Assembly (NCBI GenBank): GCA_032622095.1
Contig: CP136066.1
Span: 104,801,319 to 104,865,318, forward strand
DNA: 64,000 bases
Direction: 5' to 3'
Source of the DNA: Siphonodentalium dalli
Lineage: Eukaryota; Mollusca; Scaphopoda; Gadilida; Siphonodentaliidae
Shown: in pieces, positions 1 through 12,026 of the stretch
Layout: the number at the start of each line of letters is the position of its first letter
Position numbering within the stretch: position 1 is the stretch's first letter
The notes under the pieces: model-generated
What the model was told of the DNA's origin: nothing
What the model saw: the letters and a program-made list of their open reading frames with translations, nothing else
Database searches by the model: none
Made by a program: the position numbers and the translations under genes

Positions 1-600
1 TTTCAGTTCACCGGTGTAAACAAAAGATTGAATTCCTCTACACCTCCGAAGATTGAAGTATCAAATGACCACCGTATACTGAACTATATATGTTATATAA
101 CACCTAAAATCATTTCTGTTTGTAGCGTATAGTGGGTTGTGGGCGGTTGCGTCCAGTGGCGTAGTTTACTAGTGACATTAAGCTCTGTTCAATCTGTGAA
201 CGAGTTTTCATAAGGGGTCACGAGTTTATAAAAGTGTACGGATGTACGCACAATGACATACTTCCCTATTAAAACTAATCTCTACAACATTTGATATGCT
301 AACAATACTGACATCATAGTGGTATAGCCCGGCGACTGCATGAAGCGACACTGAGCGCCAACCATATAACCTTGGTGAACTCGATCTCAAAGAATCAAGT
401 GCTTGGCTTAATCATTCTTCTCTGAATTCGATGCCATTTACCAAACATCGACTGATGACATGATGTCTTTGTGTTTATCTCGAATAGGCCTCACGGGAAT
501 ATACCAAATGCCAACACAGCTGTCAAACCCAAAGTGTGGCACTCGGTGGGCTGAATAAAGTATAGATATAAGCACTCTCATCCAAGCCTGCAAATAGTGT
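1..600. other. no recognisable feature
   Basis: AT-rich sequence. I see no coding exon, RNA gene or repeat that I can support here; the short open frames have no recognisable motif. Confidence 0.5.
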
Positions 601-607
601 CTGTCAT

Positions 608-1262
608 TTCCAAAATGAGGTCCACATAAGGTGAATTTAGTGACGCCATCACGAAAACTCAATGCAGCGCACTCTACGGTATCACTGCGATATAGTACTG
701 CCACAAGGATGGTACCTTGCGGACCGATACATCTATTTTTTATATATCGTCGGAACTATATTTAGTCACCTATTATCTTATTTTGACCACCAAAAGTTTG
801 CAATGATGGTAATTATTTCGGTATTGATAAGAACAATATGAACAGAGCCAGACATAGACAATTTTAATCCTAAAACCTAAGAACACGTAAGAAATTTTTA
901 CCATATGTCCTTATGGCAGTGGTATCTCAGCGGAGCGATGGGAGATAACTCTGCCTGGAGTTTGGCTATCACGTATTGTGGGGTAGCGTCACCAAATTCA
1001 CCCTTTGGGAACCTCATTCTGCTTAAGCTTCAACTGCTATGGGAGTGATCCTAGGATCAGATTATATTTACCCAGTTGAAGTTGATGTTCACCCATTAGT
1101 CACCTTGATATGCATTTTATCTTCTGCAAATTAGGGGATGTAGAAACTTCCCGGAAAGGATAAAGTAACTAAAAACAATGTTAATTTGAGACTACAGAAA
1201 TGAGGTCCCCAGTGGGTAATTTTTGTGATGCTAGCCCGCTGTGGGGACTTCATTCTGCAAAT
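608..1262. repeat. degenerate dispersed repeat cluster (AATGAGGTCC family)
   Basis: Three related segments share an AATGAGGTCC...GGTGAATTT...GTGA(C/T)GC core: 608-650 on the + strand, 986-1022 as its reverse complement, and 1193-1262. The last is itself an imperfect hairpin whose two arms (AGAAATGAGGTCCCCA and TGGGGACTTCATTCTGC) face each other. They are probably old fragments of one interspersed repeat. No coding capacity is seen. Confidence 0.4.
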
Positions 1263-1683
1263 TACTGACGCATTATTTGCAGGCTTACTCTCATCGGGCC
1301 TTCTTCACTATAAGTAAACATACCGTTTCAGTAATGATATTGTAAATTATGATACACGATATTCGTAACTTTAATTTAGAGTGACAATTCTCAAACATAA
1401 AATTAAACCGACTAAATACATGTACACCCAATTCCCATATTGTTGAGGTGAAACCATGTTGATATATTTACACTCAAACATGCATTCGCGTTGTGGAACA
1501 TGAATGCAGGACGTTGTTTGGTCGAAATGACGTCACATGACGTCGCGCGCTGACCCCAACTTGCATCCATTTTAGTGTAGATGCAACTTGCATCACGACA
1601 CGAGAACAACGTTGGACATGGGCGCCCAATGCTCTTCTAATCTTCCAGTGGACTCGGTGGAGTGTAAATATAAGTAATGCCTG

Positions 1684-1817
1684 TTGATTTAGTTGCGTTC
1701 CATAGAGTATGGATGCAAGTTGGTCTGACATTTTTATGTGTGGAACGCTTTTGCGTTCCACACAAAATGTCAGACCAACTTGCATCCATACTCTATGGAA
1801 TGCAAGCAAATCAACGT
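1684..1817. repeat. long hairpin (inverted repeat, about 64-nt arms)
   Basis: The left arm ends in TGGAACGC (1741-1748) and the right arm begins GCGTTCCA (1753-1760), with a TTTT loop. The arms pair outwards through TTTGTGTGG-, TGTCAGACCAACTTGCATCC- and CTCTATGGAA-like blocks to TTGATTT/AAATCAA. Small mismatches show it is not brand new. It is probably a MITE-like foldback. The phrase CTTGCATC also recurs just upstream (1560-1595). Confidence 0.7.
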
Positions 1818-2298
1818 CCATTTCTTAAAAATACATGATATATTACATGCACTGAATTCATTGAAATTTATATATGCAATCAACGTCATTTGTTATGGTT
1901 TGATGCATCTGTCGGCATATATAAGTGTTTAATGCCGAATTAGCTACTGTATAATTTCGCAAATTATACTAAGTATGTAGTTCGGCATCAGAAACTACTA
2001 TACGCCGACAGTTGCGTCGAAAACGACCTTGATTGCTTATAATTACGACAATCCGCATACGTTATTTGGTGATTAAACTCGTTTTATGAAAAACTATATT
2101 AAAAACACAAAAAATAGTAAAACTACCCAAGTGATGCTTGTGTCTGGACTTCATCATGTCTTTTAACGGAAATTGGGAAAATTGGGTCGAGAATAAATTG
2201 GGCGACCGACCGAAGTTCATAAAATGCACACAATTCTATATCTTCCCAACGATAAACTACACAAAAGCAAGACGGCACATCGTAAAATATTAAACTGT
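1818..2298. other. no recognisable feature
   Basis: AT-rich spacer between two inverted-repeat elements. Nothing could be supported. Confidence 0.4.
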
Positions 2299-2302
2299 AT
2301 AT

Positions 2303-2731
2303 GCGACCCGCCATATCAAATCCAGTCGGAAGTCGGGATTTGTTTTACCCTGTGCCAATGCATTCTCTTATATATGCGAGTCGACCATAGGTCGCCTCGC
2401 ATATATAAGAGAATGCATTGACCTAACAATTTTTTATCATGTTTTTTAAATAAATGTTTCTTACAATTTTTAGGACACAAAATAAAAAAAACATCCATTA
2501 CCCTGCAGGGAGCCCCACACATATATAGAAGCACATAGAAGAGTGTCGTCTGCTCATGTTTGTCTTGGGCTCTGTATGGGTGAAATTATAAAATTGTTAA
2601 AGAATACAAGAACAAATTATTAAAATTGTAAAAAATTGTTAGGCCAATGCATTCTCTTATATATAAGAGAATGCATTGGCACAGGGTAAAAAAAATCCCG
2701 ACTTCCGACTGGATTTGATATGGCGGGTCAC
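2303..2731. mobile_element. hairpin-bearing TIR element, copy 1 (family H)
   Basis: A 429-bp non-coding element. Its ends are inverted repeats (GCGACCCGCCATATCAAATC on the left, GATTTGATATGGCGGGTCAC on the right), and the flanks carry a 4-bp direct repeat ATAT (2299-2302 and 2732-2735). Each terminal repeat contains a hairpin. At 2355-2421 a 25-nt stem continues into CGACC-ATA-GGTCG. At 2643-2680 the partner has collapsed to a perfect 38-bp palindrome. The interior is A/T-rich and codes for nothing recognisable. It is a MITE-like DNA transposon; the superfamily is not assigned. Confidence 0.8.
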
Positions 2732-2735
2732 ATAT

Positions 2736-3975
2736 GCTGGTGTAAAATTAACTTTTTTTAAACGATTGTAGAACTTCTATTACCATCAACACACTCAGCG
2801 TCGATTGAAATTCCGAAGCGGTGTTATCGAACTTCCGCATCGAATTTGCGGTCTCCGAGGACAAACTTGAGATGGAAACGCTAATTGTCACATGTTATGC
2901 CTTCCTGATCAATATTATGTCATATTAGTATTGGCACGGAACTGGAGAAATGTTAATACTGGAATATAGTTAATACTAGTAGTAGAATAGTTAAGCCTAT
3001 CTAACGCATTTCTTTATCCCCAACTAAAGTATCGCATTTCTTAGTTTCACTGATTACTCTTATTCATTAATTGTTTTCGTCATATGGTAACTATGGACGT
3101 GTTTACGAAATGACGTCATGATGCGGGGTTACCGTTGGAGTCGCCCAATTTCTTAAAGTATCACTGCGCGATGTGATGCGGGAAACGACATTTCCCTCTG
3201 CTGATAGATTGCTGCTACCAAGCTTATCTAAGGGCCTTGGCCAATCAAATACACACATTTAAGCGAAAGTTGAAGTAGTAGTAATTATTAACTGATGTTA
3301 ACAATCGGCAAACAAGTGATATGTATGCACGCCATTTATTTTGTTCTATCAAAATAGCACTCTTCTTATTTTTACATGTCCAGAATAATTTTCTTTTCAA
3401 CACATATTCCCTACATCATTATCACACATACAGTATGGTAGCGCATACATATATGCTAGCTTAATTTCCTTATGGTAATTTTTTATAAACTTATATTTCC
3501 ATAAAGTTCATCGAAAAGCTAATGGTGGAGCACTGACCTAGTGCTAGTATTGATTTATTTTACAGGAAAAGATGGTATTAAAGCAATTTTGGACACTTTC
3601 TTAAAAAACACCATTTCTTGGTTTTCAAAATAAAAATCTCGTTCTATACATGTACCAAAGCGAGTCAATTTGAACTAATAAAGCAGTGAGCATAAAGTAT
3701 TCAACTACAGTTTGATATAATTTAATTTTTGGAATTATATTTTTCTCCTCTGACTTATGAATTATCTCCCTTCCAACCGCAACAGTACCTTCAATGCTTA
3801 AAACAATGACTAGTTTACAACAAAGTGTTTTACATTTACACAGGTGAGGGACTCTTATCTCTGTGAGTGTGCTGAAATCAGCAGGGTCCAGCAACATCAC
3901 ATCGTGTTATCATGACAAGGCTTCATGATGTGACACACATCACGATCAGCCTTTGGTGGGTGTACATGTATATGC
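2736..3975. other. no recognisable feature
   Basis: AT-rich, non-repetitive to the eye. The open frame on the minus strand at 3625-3900 has no motif and no splice context that I can support. Confidence 0.4.
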
Positions 3976-3981
3976 ATTATA

Positions 3982-4340
3982 AGTTTCGCAAAACTCACTG
4001 ACAATTACAATTACGGTACTACGTCATCAAATGGTGTGCACGTTCTAGCTCTAGCCTAACTTGTAACTGTTGTCATAACCGGCACAACGGATAGAGTATC
4101 AATTTCTTCGGTTTGTCCCAAAAAAGATAAACCTTCAGTCAATTAGTTTTGTTGTTTCACACAGCCATCACATGTCAAGCCTCGGAAAACTAACATCAAT
4201 TGGCCGACTGAATAGAGAATTATTGTACGCGTTGTGTGTATTCTGCTAGATCGTGCAAAGCGAAAAATCCCAATGCGCACGATTATTCATGCATTGCATT
4301 GTTCAATAATCGTGGTCGTCGTCGTTACTTTTGCGAAACG
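3982..4340 (+). repeat. dispersed repeat E, copy 1
   Basis: It begins AAGTTTCGCAAAACTCAC and ends TTTTGCGAAACG, so the ends are short inverted repeats. The body matches 53698-54014 in the same orientation over several blocks, for example TTTCTTCGGTTTGT, AATTGGCCGA and GTACGCGTTGTG. It is likely a non-autonomous DNA element (MITE). No TSD was resolved. Confidence 0.6.
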
Positions 4341-5588
4341 GTTTTGGGCGGATAGAGTTTACGACGCTAACTGTGAGTTTGTAATCCTGTCTGTTGGCAA
4401 GTGGTTCAAATGTGCATTGTCAGTCTGCAAATGAAACTTGAAACGAAAATATTACTTATTGGTTCCCACGATTTGTGTTTGAATGAAATTATCGAAATAT
4501 TTTCACACAAAAACAAATCGAAAAGTTTATAATTACAAATAGATTTCGCAACTAATGCTACGATTGACGGAATGTAACCTTCACTACGGGCAGTCACGAG
4601 CACGGTTACTATATTGCACTGTGTCATCATACACAGTGTAACAGGCAATAATCATCACTAACGCCAAATGCATGACCCGGGGACTGGGGGATCAGACACA
4701 AATGCTATCATATTTACATGGTTAAGCAGCAACAATAATGAATTGCATCTCATCAGTACATTATCATATATAATGCCATACAATCATTCACATTTCGGAA
4801 ATGGCCACAATAAACATCCGCTTACTTCCAGCTCCATTTTCTCAATATGTATGTAATGAGGAATGCAATGTTTACACCGAGTGGTGTGAACATTATATTA
4901 TCCATATGCGTGTAATCTCTGACAGATATCTCAATTTCCAACATATATTCAATCTGATCCGAAACCGTCGTTCCACGGAAAGTGGATATTATGTTATATA
5001 AGTGATCGATAACACACATCGCGCCAGTTTCAAGACATGCATATTAATACATAGCTTACTGCTGTTGTATATGCAACCAAATGATACATATAGAGGGATG
5101 AGTGTGGTAATGAGAGCATTCATGTTAAATTAAAGTATGAATGTATGTTGAGTCCATTTGATTACCATATATGATGAGAGCAAACGCATAGCGTGGTCTG
5201 CACTGGAATAGCAATTTCTTTACTGATAGTTTGACGAACAGAAACAGGTAGTCACAAACTATTATAGCAAAGGAACTATGTATATACAGCATACAGTGGA
5301 TACGATTTTTAAAAAATGATCTACTTTCACATTAAAGCACCAAAATGGGAAATGTTTCCATTTTGCAGTCAGGGAAATATATTCAAAATATGACAAATGT
5401 TCGGCCACATATACACATATCGTTCTGTGTTTATTACCCGCCACCGTCCAATAATCCGTGATTATTAAAAGAGACTTACAAGTTTATTCAGGCACACAAT
5501 GGGTTTGTTTTGTCATGTGTGATGTTTTATTATATAGTTCCGGTTTCATGGTCGAGGCGAACGTCTTTTACGTCAGCAGGAAGCTTAT
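4341..5588. other. no recognisable feature
   Basis: AT-rich sequence with many short open frames on both strands, none with a recognisable domain or a persuasive exon structure. Confidence 0.4.
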
Positions 5589-5723
5589 TAGTCTGGCCGA
5601 ATAAAGGTTTGACCTAGAATAAATTTGGACTAAATTGGTTTATATACCATTTTGAAGAGAAATATATCCTCTATAACATATCCAAAATCCGCTAAAATCC
5701 GCTTTGAGCATTTTTTGTAATTC

Positions 5724-6605
5724 AAGATGGCGTCCAAGATGGCTGCCATTTACGTTAAATCAGTTCTACGCAATTATAGTGAGAAACTCTTGTTATATGT
5801 ATACACTGGTATACATTGCTGTGAAGCTAAGACATAACCCCACCGTTGTATTCCAAAATTGGAACTCCCCGTCATAAATGGCCGCCAAAATGGCGGCCAG
5901 AAGTGGATTTTTTTACGTTTTTTACTAATATCTTTAAGATAAGTTTCTACTGTTTGGAACTGGTTGCGAAATTTTGACTTTATTTTGTATTTAACATCTT
6001 AACTGACCATTGGAGCAAAGAAATATGCTATTCATGGGCTCCCCTTCCGATCGCTCAAAAATTCGATTTTACAGAACGCGGTATAACATATCACAAAATA
6101 TCACCATTGTGATTCTAGTCATATTTCATCAATAAATTGGAAGAACTGTGTAATATAAGTTATGCTTTCTACTTTTTTATGGATATTCAAACTCAATGTT
6201 ACAAAAATCGTCACATTAGATCAAAATGGCTTCCAAAATGGCGACCAAAATATGGAAAATGTTAAATATTGTCCAAGTGTGCCATGCAACTACTTATAAG
6301 TTGTTGTTGATGCACACATTTGACTATTCTGTCTTATATACATTGAAAACCAACATTTCTGATACACCTTGGTTAATTGTTACCATTGAAACCACTAAAA
6401 TCACCAGAATTATTAAAAAAATTCTGTCACAAACTTTGCATAAAAATCGGCAAAATATCGCTGTTCAGGTTTAAAACATTTTTAAAAGTAAAATGGACAT
6501 TTCTTTGGTATCAGCGGTGTTTATTGTTTCGATATGTGCTAACTGTGTCACACTGAGATGTTTTAGACAATATTGCTCAAGATGGCTTGCAAAATGGCAA
6601 CCAAA
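5724..6605 (+). repeat. internal degenerate repeats in the left TIR (ATGGC pairs)
   Basis: Paired ATGGCNNCCAAAATGGC-type motifs occur at about 5728, 5880, 6226 and 6583. The last two are about 357 bp apart and share flanking sequence (AAAATGGCNACCAAA...GG-AAAATGTT), so the TIR itself contains a degenerate tandem repeat. The mirrored set is in the right arm (about 9930, 10235, 10590 and 10745). Confidence 0.6.
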
Positions 6606-6929
6606 TAATGGTAAAATGTTTATTTGTCACATATATTACGAACATTATTCACTGCTGTTCCGCAAAGATAGCAGATTGTGACTCACTTGGTTATTAAAAA
6701 TGCTACTTAGTCAACTAAATGTTATATTCTGGTTGTCCCATAACCTTAAGATGCATGGAAGTTTACTTAAGGGGCGCAGTATGGATTTTGCCGAAAATTT
6801 CTTTTGGGATTCTGTCCATGTTTTTTTAACTGAAATGGGCAGAGCGTTGAAACGGAACTGAGAGGGGTCATAGTATGTGGCTACTCTGGCCCATGTAATC
6901 AACATTGATCAACTTAATACAGTGTGTAT

Positions 6930-7715
6930 GTCTGTTGACTGTGTGGCTATAGGTGAGATGAGTATGTATACTGTGAGTTATTGTATTCATGAATGATATG
7001 AATAGTTATACAATGTATGACTATATGGTCATATATGGGGTGTCCACGTTGAGTTGTATAGGTATATAAGGAGTAGCGTATGGTCATGACCGTCATGTGT
7101 GATGTGACCATGTATGCAGGGAGTTGTTGTCTGGCTATTGCAGTGGTGTATGTGTACAGCGAGATTAGCTACATTGTCCATCTGTGTTGTGTGTGTATAT
7201 ATGGAGTGACTGTGTGGTCATGTGTGGGATGTTCAGGTGCACATTGGGTGGCTGTATTGTCATGGGTGTGTGTATATGTATACACGCGTTCGCTATATGA
7301 TAATGGATGGGGTGTATGGATAAATGTGGAGTGGTTGTATGGTTATGGGCAATGTGTATATGTGTACATGGAATGACTGCAGGGTCAATGTTGTTGAAGT
7401 GTATATGCATACCTAGAGTACAGTTTGATGGTCACTGACGGGCTTGTGTATATAGATAGTGACATCATGGTCATGGTGGGATGTACATGTTTATCTGTTG
7501 TGGCTGTATTGTCATTGCTGTGTAACGGTATACAGTGAATAGCTGAATGCTCATGGATGTGGTGTGTAAGAATACAGAGAGTGGCTGAATTGTCATATTT
7601 GAGCTGTAGTTTTGCTAGTCTGAAGTGTACGAATGGCCGTGTGTGTGGTATAGGCATATCTAGAAGGACTGTATGGTAATTGATAAGGTGTATATACACA
7701 TGGAGTGACTATGGT
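6930..7715 (+). repeat. 42-bp minisatellite, array A
   Basis: Degenerate tandem units start with GGAGTGACTGTATGGTCATG-like sequence and end with GGTGTATATGTATACA-like sequence. Successive unit starts at about 7202, 7245, 7284, 7328, 7370 and 7414 give a period of 41-44 bp. Long open frames in this stretch arise from the repetition and are not genes. The array lies inside the foldback element. Confidence 0.75.
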
Positions 7716-7719
7716 CATA

Positions 7720-8345
7720 GGTTAACCAATACAGACAACCAACCAATGCAGGTAAGTATAGGCTAACAAATATATGTAAGTGGGTATATGACAAGGTGAT
7801 ACATTTGTCCGCGTCAACGAAAATCACACCTAGCCCTCCGGAATGATAATAACAAGCCAGAATGGAGCACTGGCTGACGGACCATAAGGCCTTTCGGTTT
7901 GTCAATATAAGTATAGTGAAATAAATAATGACTTGCATCCTATCCTATTCCCCACACAATGATAGTGGTACATAAATGTATGGATGTCAAACGAAAGGGG
8001 AGGATGTCTGTTAGGCATACTACAGAAGATTCGATGCTACATACATTGTATATGATGACCAAGGTCCCAATTTCTCGCAGACAAAGTTATCCCCGTTCTA
8101 ATGACATGAATGTTGAGTTGGAAGCTGGGTCCTGGAGCAGTTTAATGGAATTTTGAATATAGTTTTAGAACGTACCCCACAAAAACAAGATTTTATTTTA
8201 TGCCAAATGTAGAGTTTAGACATGTTTTGGAAATTACTTCCAATGAGTTTAAAAGATGCCAAAATGTTTGGATAAGATCTACATCAGTTGCAGATCGCTG
8301 AATATGTGCCATACTAAGAAAATGTCACATTACGTTTCGACTCAT
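7720..8345. other. unique block between minisatellite arrays
   Basis: Non-repetitive sequence inside the foldback element. It includes GACTTGCATCCTATCCTATT (7930-7949), which resembles the (TATCC)n tail at 18177. No coding function is recognised. Confidence 0.4.
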
Positions 8346-8349
8346 TACC

Positions 8350-9200
8350 TGCAAGACGCGAGCCCTTGTATATCTTGCATGGCTATATTGCCATGATGTG
8401 GCCATTGTGTATATATGGAGTGCCAGTGTGGCAAAATTAATGATGGATGAATTGGTATACAGGGAGTGACTGTATGATCACGGGTGTGGTTTGTGAGTAT
8501 ACAGCAAGAGGCTGAATTGTCATGGTGAGGTCTATGCACGTTTGGAGTGTATGAATGGCCGTGGGACATCGGTATATCTAGAAGGGCTGTAACGCCATTG
8601 GTGAGGTTTATATGTATGCTATATATACCTGTAATGACTGTGGTTTTGGGTTGGTGTATATGTATCTTTTGAGTGGATATATGGCCATGGGTGTCGCAAA
8701 TATATATGCAGGGAGTGACTTTATGACCTCTGGTGAGGCAAATATGTATACAAGAAGTAATGTATGCTCACGAATGTGGCAATAATATATACCGGGCGTG
8801 ACTATTTTTTCATCGTTTGGATGTATATCTTGAGTGCCTATATGGCCATGCATGTGGAAAATATATACATATACACGGAGTGACTATTACCAATGGTGAG
8901 ACGAATTGGTATGCAGGATGTTACTGTATGTTCACGAATGTAGTGAATAGGTATACAGGTCGTGACTATATGGCCATGGGTGAGGTGTAGGAGTATACCA
9001 GGTGTGCCTGCATGTTTACTCATGGCTATATGGCCATGTGTTGGGTGTATGGGCATATCCATGTTTGGCTGTGTAGTAGTAGGTGAGGTGTATGTGTATA
9101 AAGCGAGTGACATATGTTCATGTATGTGGTGTTCATGTATATATGGAGTGACTGCACGGCCATGTGTAAGTTGCGATGGTGTACCTATGGGTGACTATCG
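8350..9200 (+). repeat. 42-bp minisatellite, array B
   Basis: Same family and same orientation as the array at 6930-7715. Units are marked by GGAGTGACTNTATG and GGTATACAGG/GTATATATGGAG. The units are more divergent here, as expected of an old array. Apparent ORFs are artefacts of the repeat. Confidence 0.7.
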
Positions 9201-10984
9201 ATTTCCTATCGCTATAACTCAAGGATATGTTAACCAATAGCGCCAATCTGTTAGTTCATAGCCGTAAATGATACTAGGCAAATGCTGCCAATGTTCTAGT
9301 TCACAACTATAAAGCTCTCTATCTCGGTTGCCTTTAATGCAAGACATTATGTCAATGCATGTTACGTGTATTATTATCATATGTGCCGGGCACGGTTTAT
9401 GTCAAGTATGTTTATGTTTAACTTGTTCCTGTTTGAATTTGATGATAGAAAACGTGTTTCAAACTTTATTCGATCTACACTTTCTGTGCGAACAATTACC
9501 CATAGTCGATCCATACTGGTGTAGAGAGATCATATCAGAGTGTCTCTTAATGGCGTTTGATATGCAATACGAATGAAACGGTTTTCATGACAATAGTATA
9601 TAAGATAATAAATTTCGATGCTAATGGGCCAGAGTAGCCACACAATATGATACCTCTCAGTTCCGTTTCAACGTTCTGCCCATTTCCGTTCAAAGACAGA
9701 CATAATCCCAAAAGAAGTTTTTGGCAAAACTTCATACTGCATTCCTTTTACTGATTTACCAGCCTCATAATGTACTTGGACAACCAGAATATAACATTCA
9801 GTTATCAGTTGATTAAGTAGCATGTGTAATAACAAAGTGAGTCACAATTTGCAACCTTTTCGGAACAGCTTGTAATAATGTTCGGAATAAGTATGACAAA
9901 TCAACTTTTTACCATATTTGGTTGCCATTTTGCCAGCCATCTTGAGTAATTTTGTCTAAAACACCTCAGTGTCACACAATCAAGATAGATCAAAAATAAA
10001 AATCACATTTGATACCAAAGATAGTTCCATTTCACTTGAAAAAATGGAGCAAACCTGAAAAGTAATTTTTTTCCCAGATTTTGATGCCAAGTTTATCATA
10101 GCAAACAATCCCATAATTCTGGTAATTTCAGTGGTTAAATTAGTCAAAATTAATCAAGGTGCATCAACCACAACTTATAAGCTGTTGCACGGCACGCTGG
10201 TTCAATTTTTACCAATTTTTCATATTTTGGCCGCCATTTTGGCAGCCATTGTGAGCCAAAGTGACAATTTTGATACAATTGAGTCAGAATATTCATAAGA
10301 AATAGAATGCATCACTTACATTACACAGTCCTGCTAATATTTGATGAAATATGACTAGAATCCCAAATTGTGATTTTTTGTGAAATGTTATACCGCGTTC
10401 TGTAAACTAGATTTTTTGAATGATCGGAAGGGGTGAGGACCCCACGTATGGCATATTTTATTTCCCCGATGGCCTGTTAACATGCTAAATACAAAATAAA
10501 GTCACAGTTTTCAACCAGTTCCAAACAGCAGAAACTTATCTTAAAGATATCAGTAAAAAAAAACGTAATATTTTCCACTTCCGGTCGCCATTTTGGCTGC
10601 CATCCTAGGCGGTGAGTTCCAATTTTGGCATAAAAAATTGTCGTTATGTCTCCGCTTCAGAAAAATGTATACTTATGTTTTCATATGACACGATATTATC
10701 ACTATAATTGCATCAAATTGCAACAAACTGACTTAACGGAAAATGGCAGCCATATTGGACACCATCTTGAATTACAAAAAATGCTCAAAGCGGATTTTAG
10801 CAGATTTTGGATATGTTATAGAGGAGATCTTCCTCTTCAAAATGATATATAAACCAATTTAGTCCGAATTTATTCTAGGTTGACCCTAAAATTTTAGTTT
10901 ATCGACCAGACTATATGGCAAACATATATGAAATACGAGACTGCGAGGACAATGAAATTCTAGGAACAACCGTGTATTAAAGGT

Positions 10985-11590
10985 GGAATAAACAAGACCC
11001 CAAATTCACCGAGTCGAGATAGGTAAAGTAGTTACATGTCTCAGCAACATGCTCAAAATTAGTAGATTGATTGGGAGCAACTGGCTCGACTGGAGTAAGT
11101 TGTTTTAGTACAACTGTCTTAACTTTAGTTGATGTGCCTGTGGTGCAGGTTCTGAAATAGAAGCAAGCTCGCATTCATTCACTTGAGTTGCTATTGTTAC
11201 TCTGAGCACATTGCTCTGACTCTCCATCTGCAAGAGTGCTAACAACATAATTCCTTGCGGACACAGCTGCCGAAAATGTGCGATGACCAGCTAACAGTCG
11301 AACTCCATCAATAATCTGAGCATCTGGGTACGAACGTTGTTTTTCAGCCTTAATTTCCTGCATGTATTTTGAATTCAGTCGCAAACGGGACATGAACGAT
11401 CCATTGTTGATCGTGTACTGAGACAATGTGAACACTTTGTTGGTGTGAACAATTCATGTGTTCATGGCCTGGGTTAGAACACAGTGCACATTGTTCTGTG
11501 TTATTGCAATGTTCGATACTTTCATGTAACGAACCTTCAAACTCCTCTGGGTGTCCAGCCCGTTTGAAGTTCAAATCATAATTGCTTAAT
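10985..11590 (-). pseudogene. LINE ORF1 (gag-like, zinc-knuckle) remnant, copy 1
   Basis: On the minus strand a frame around 11350-11574 contains CALCSNPGHEHMNC, a CX2CX4HX4C zinc knuckle. In a second frame just downstream the sequence reads KCSHC...SCPV, the usual second knuckle. In a third frame it continues as IKAEKQRSYPDA, which resembles the segment that follows the knuckles in ORF1 of Jockey/I-like LINEs. The product would be a nucleic-acid-binding chaperone for retrotransposition. At least two frameshifts and a stop separate the pieces, so this is dead. The tail (TQV..., SEPAPQAHQL) matches the related remnant at 17810-18540. No reverse transcriptase follows; the foldback element ends 74 bp downstream. 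Confidence 0.6.
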
Positions 11591-12026
11591 AGTACTTTCT
11601 TCCATCAGTTATTGTTCACATTATATGAACAATTGTGGCTCCCTGTGGAGCCAGACCAGCCAATATCTCACGGATTCTCAACATTGTCCTGCTGCTAATC
11701 AAAGTCTTGCTTTTGAGGAGTAACCAACACATTTGTTTGTGTAAGAGATATTTACTGAATAGGAAATTCATGTTGAAATTTCAATCAGGAGATAGCCATG
11801 AACTGGCTCAGTGCCTATTGTATTGAATATTTCAATTATCCAACTACTTAGCAGGGTCTTGCCAATAACACACAGATAATGTGTCTTGACATTGGATAAA
11901 AATTAAGAACATTTTGATGATATACCTGAACATCATCGAGACTTAGCACATCATTCATACGTCCAATTCGTTGGTTTGCTGCCATTAGTAAAACTCCCAT
12001 TTGTAAAACTGGTAGATTGGTATTAA
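11591..12026. other. no recognisable feature
   Basis: A spacer between the LINE ORF1 remnant and the first 450-bp MITE. Nothing could be supported. Confidence 0.4.

Larger units (their letters stand above)
5591..10911. mobile_element. 5.3-kb foldback element with 1.3-kb terminal inverted repeats
   Basis: The left terminal repeat (5591-6893) is matched in reverse complement by 9625-10911 over its whole length. The outer ends are GTCTGGCCGAATAAA and TTTATCGACCAGAC, each flanked by TA. The inner ends are CTACTCTGGCCCA and TGGGCCAGAGTAG. Divergence between arms is visible but modest, with small indels. The interior is mostly a 42-bp minisatellite (two arrays) around a unique block at 7720-8345. 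I see no transposase. The architecture recalls foldback elements such as Drosophila FB and Galileo, but the family is not assignable by eye. The inverted arms were clear in every stretch I compared. Confidence 0.8.

Noticed and set aside
2355..2421. CCAAT and TATATAAG words in the hairpin as a bidirectional promoter
   Set aside because: They are forced by the palindromic stem of a transposon; no transcript or gene lies next to them.
7080..9240. Several open frames of 80-100 codons, some Cys- or His-rich, on both strands
   Set aside because: They fall in the 42-bp minisatellite, whose length is a multiple of three, so open frames arise without selection.
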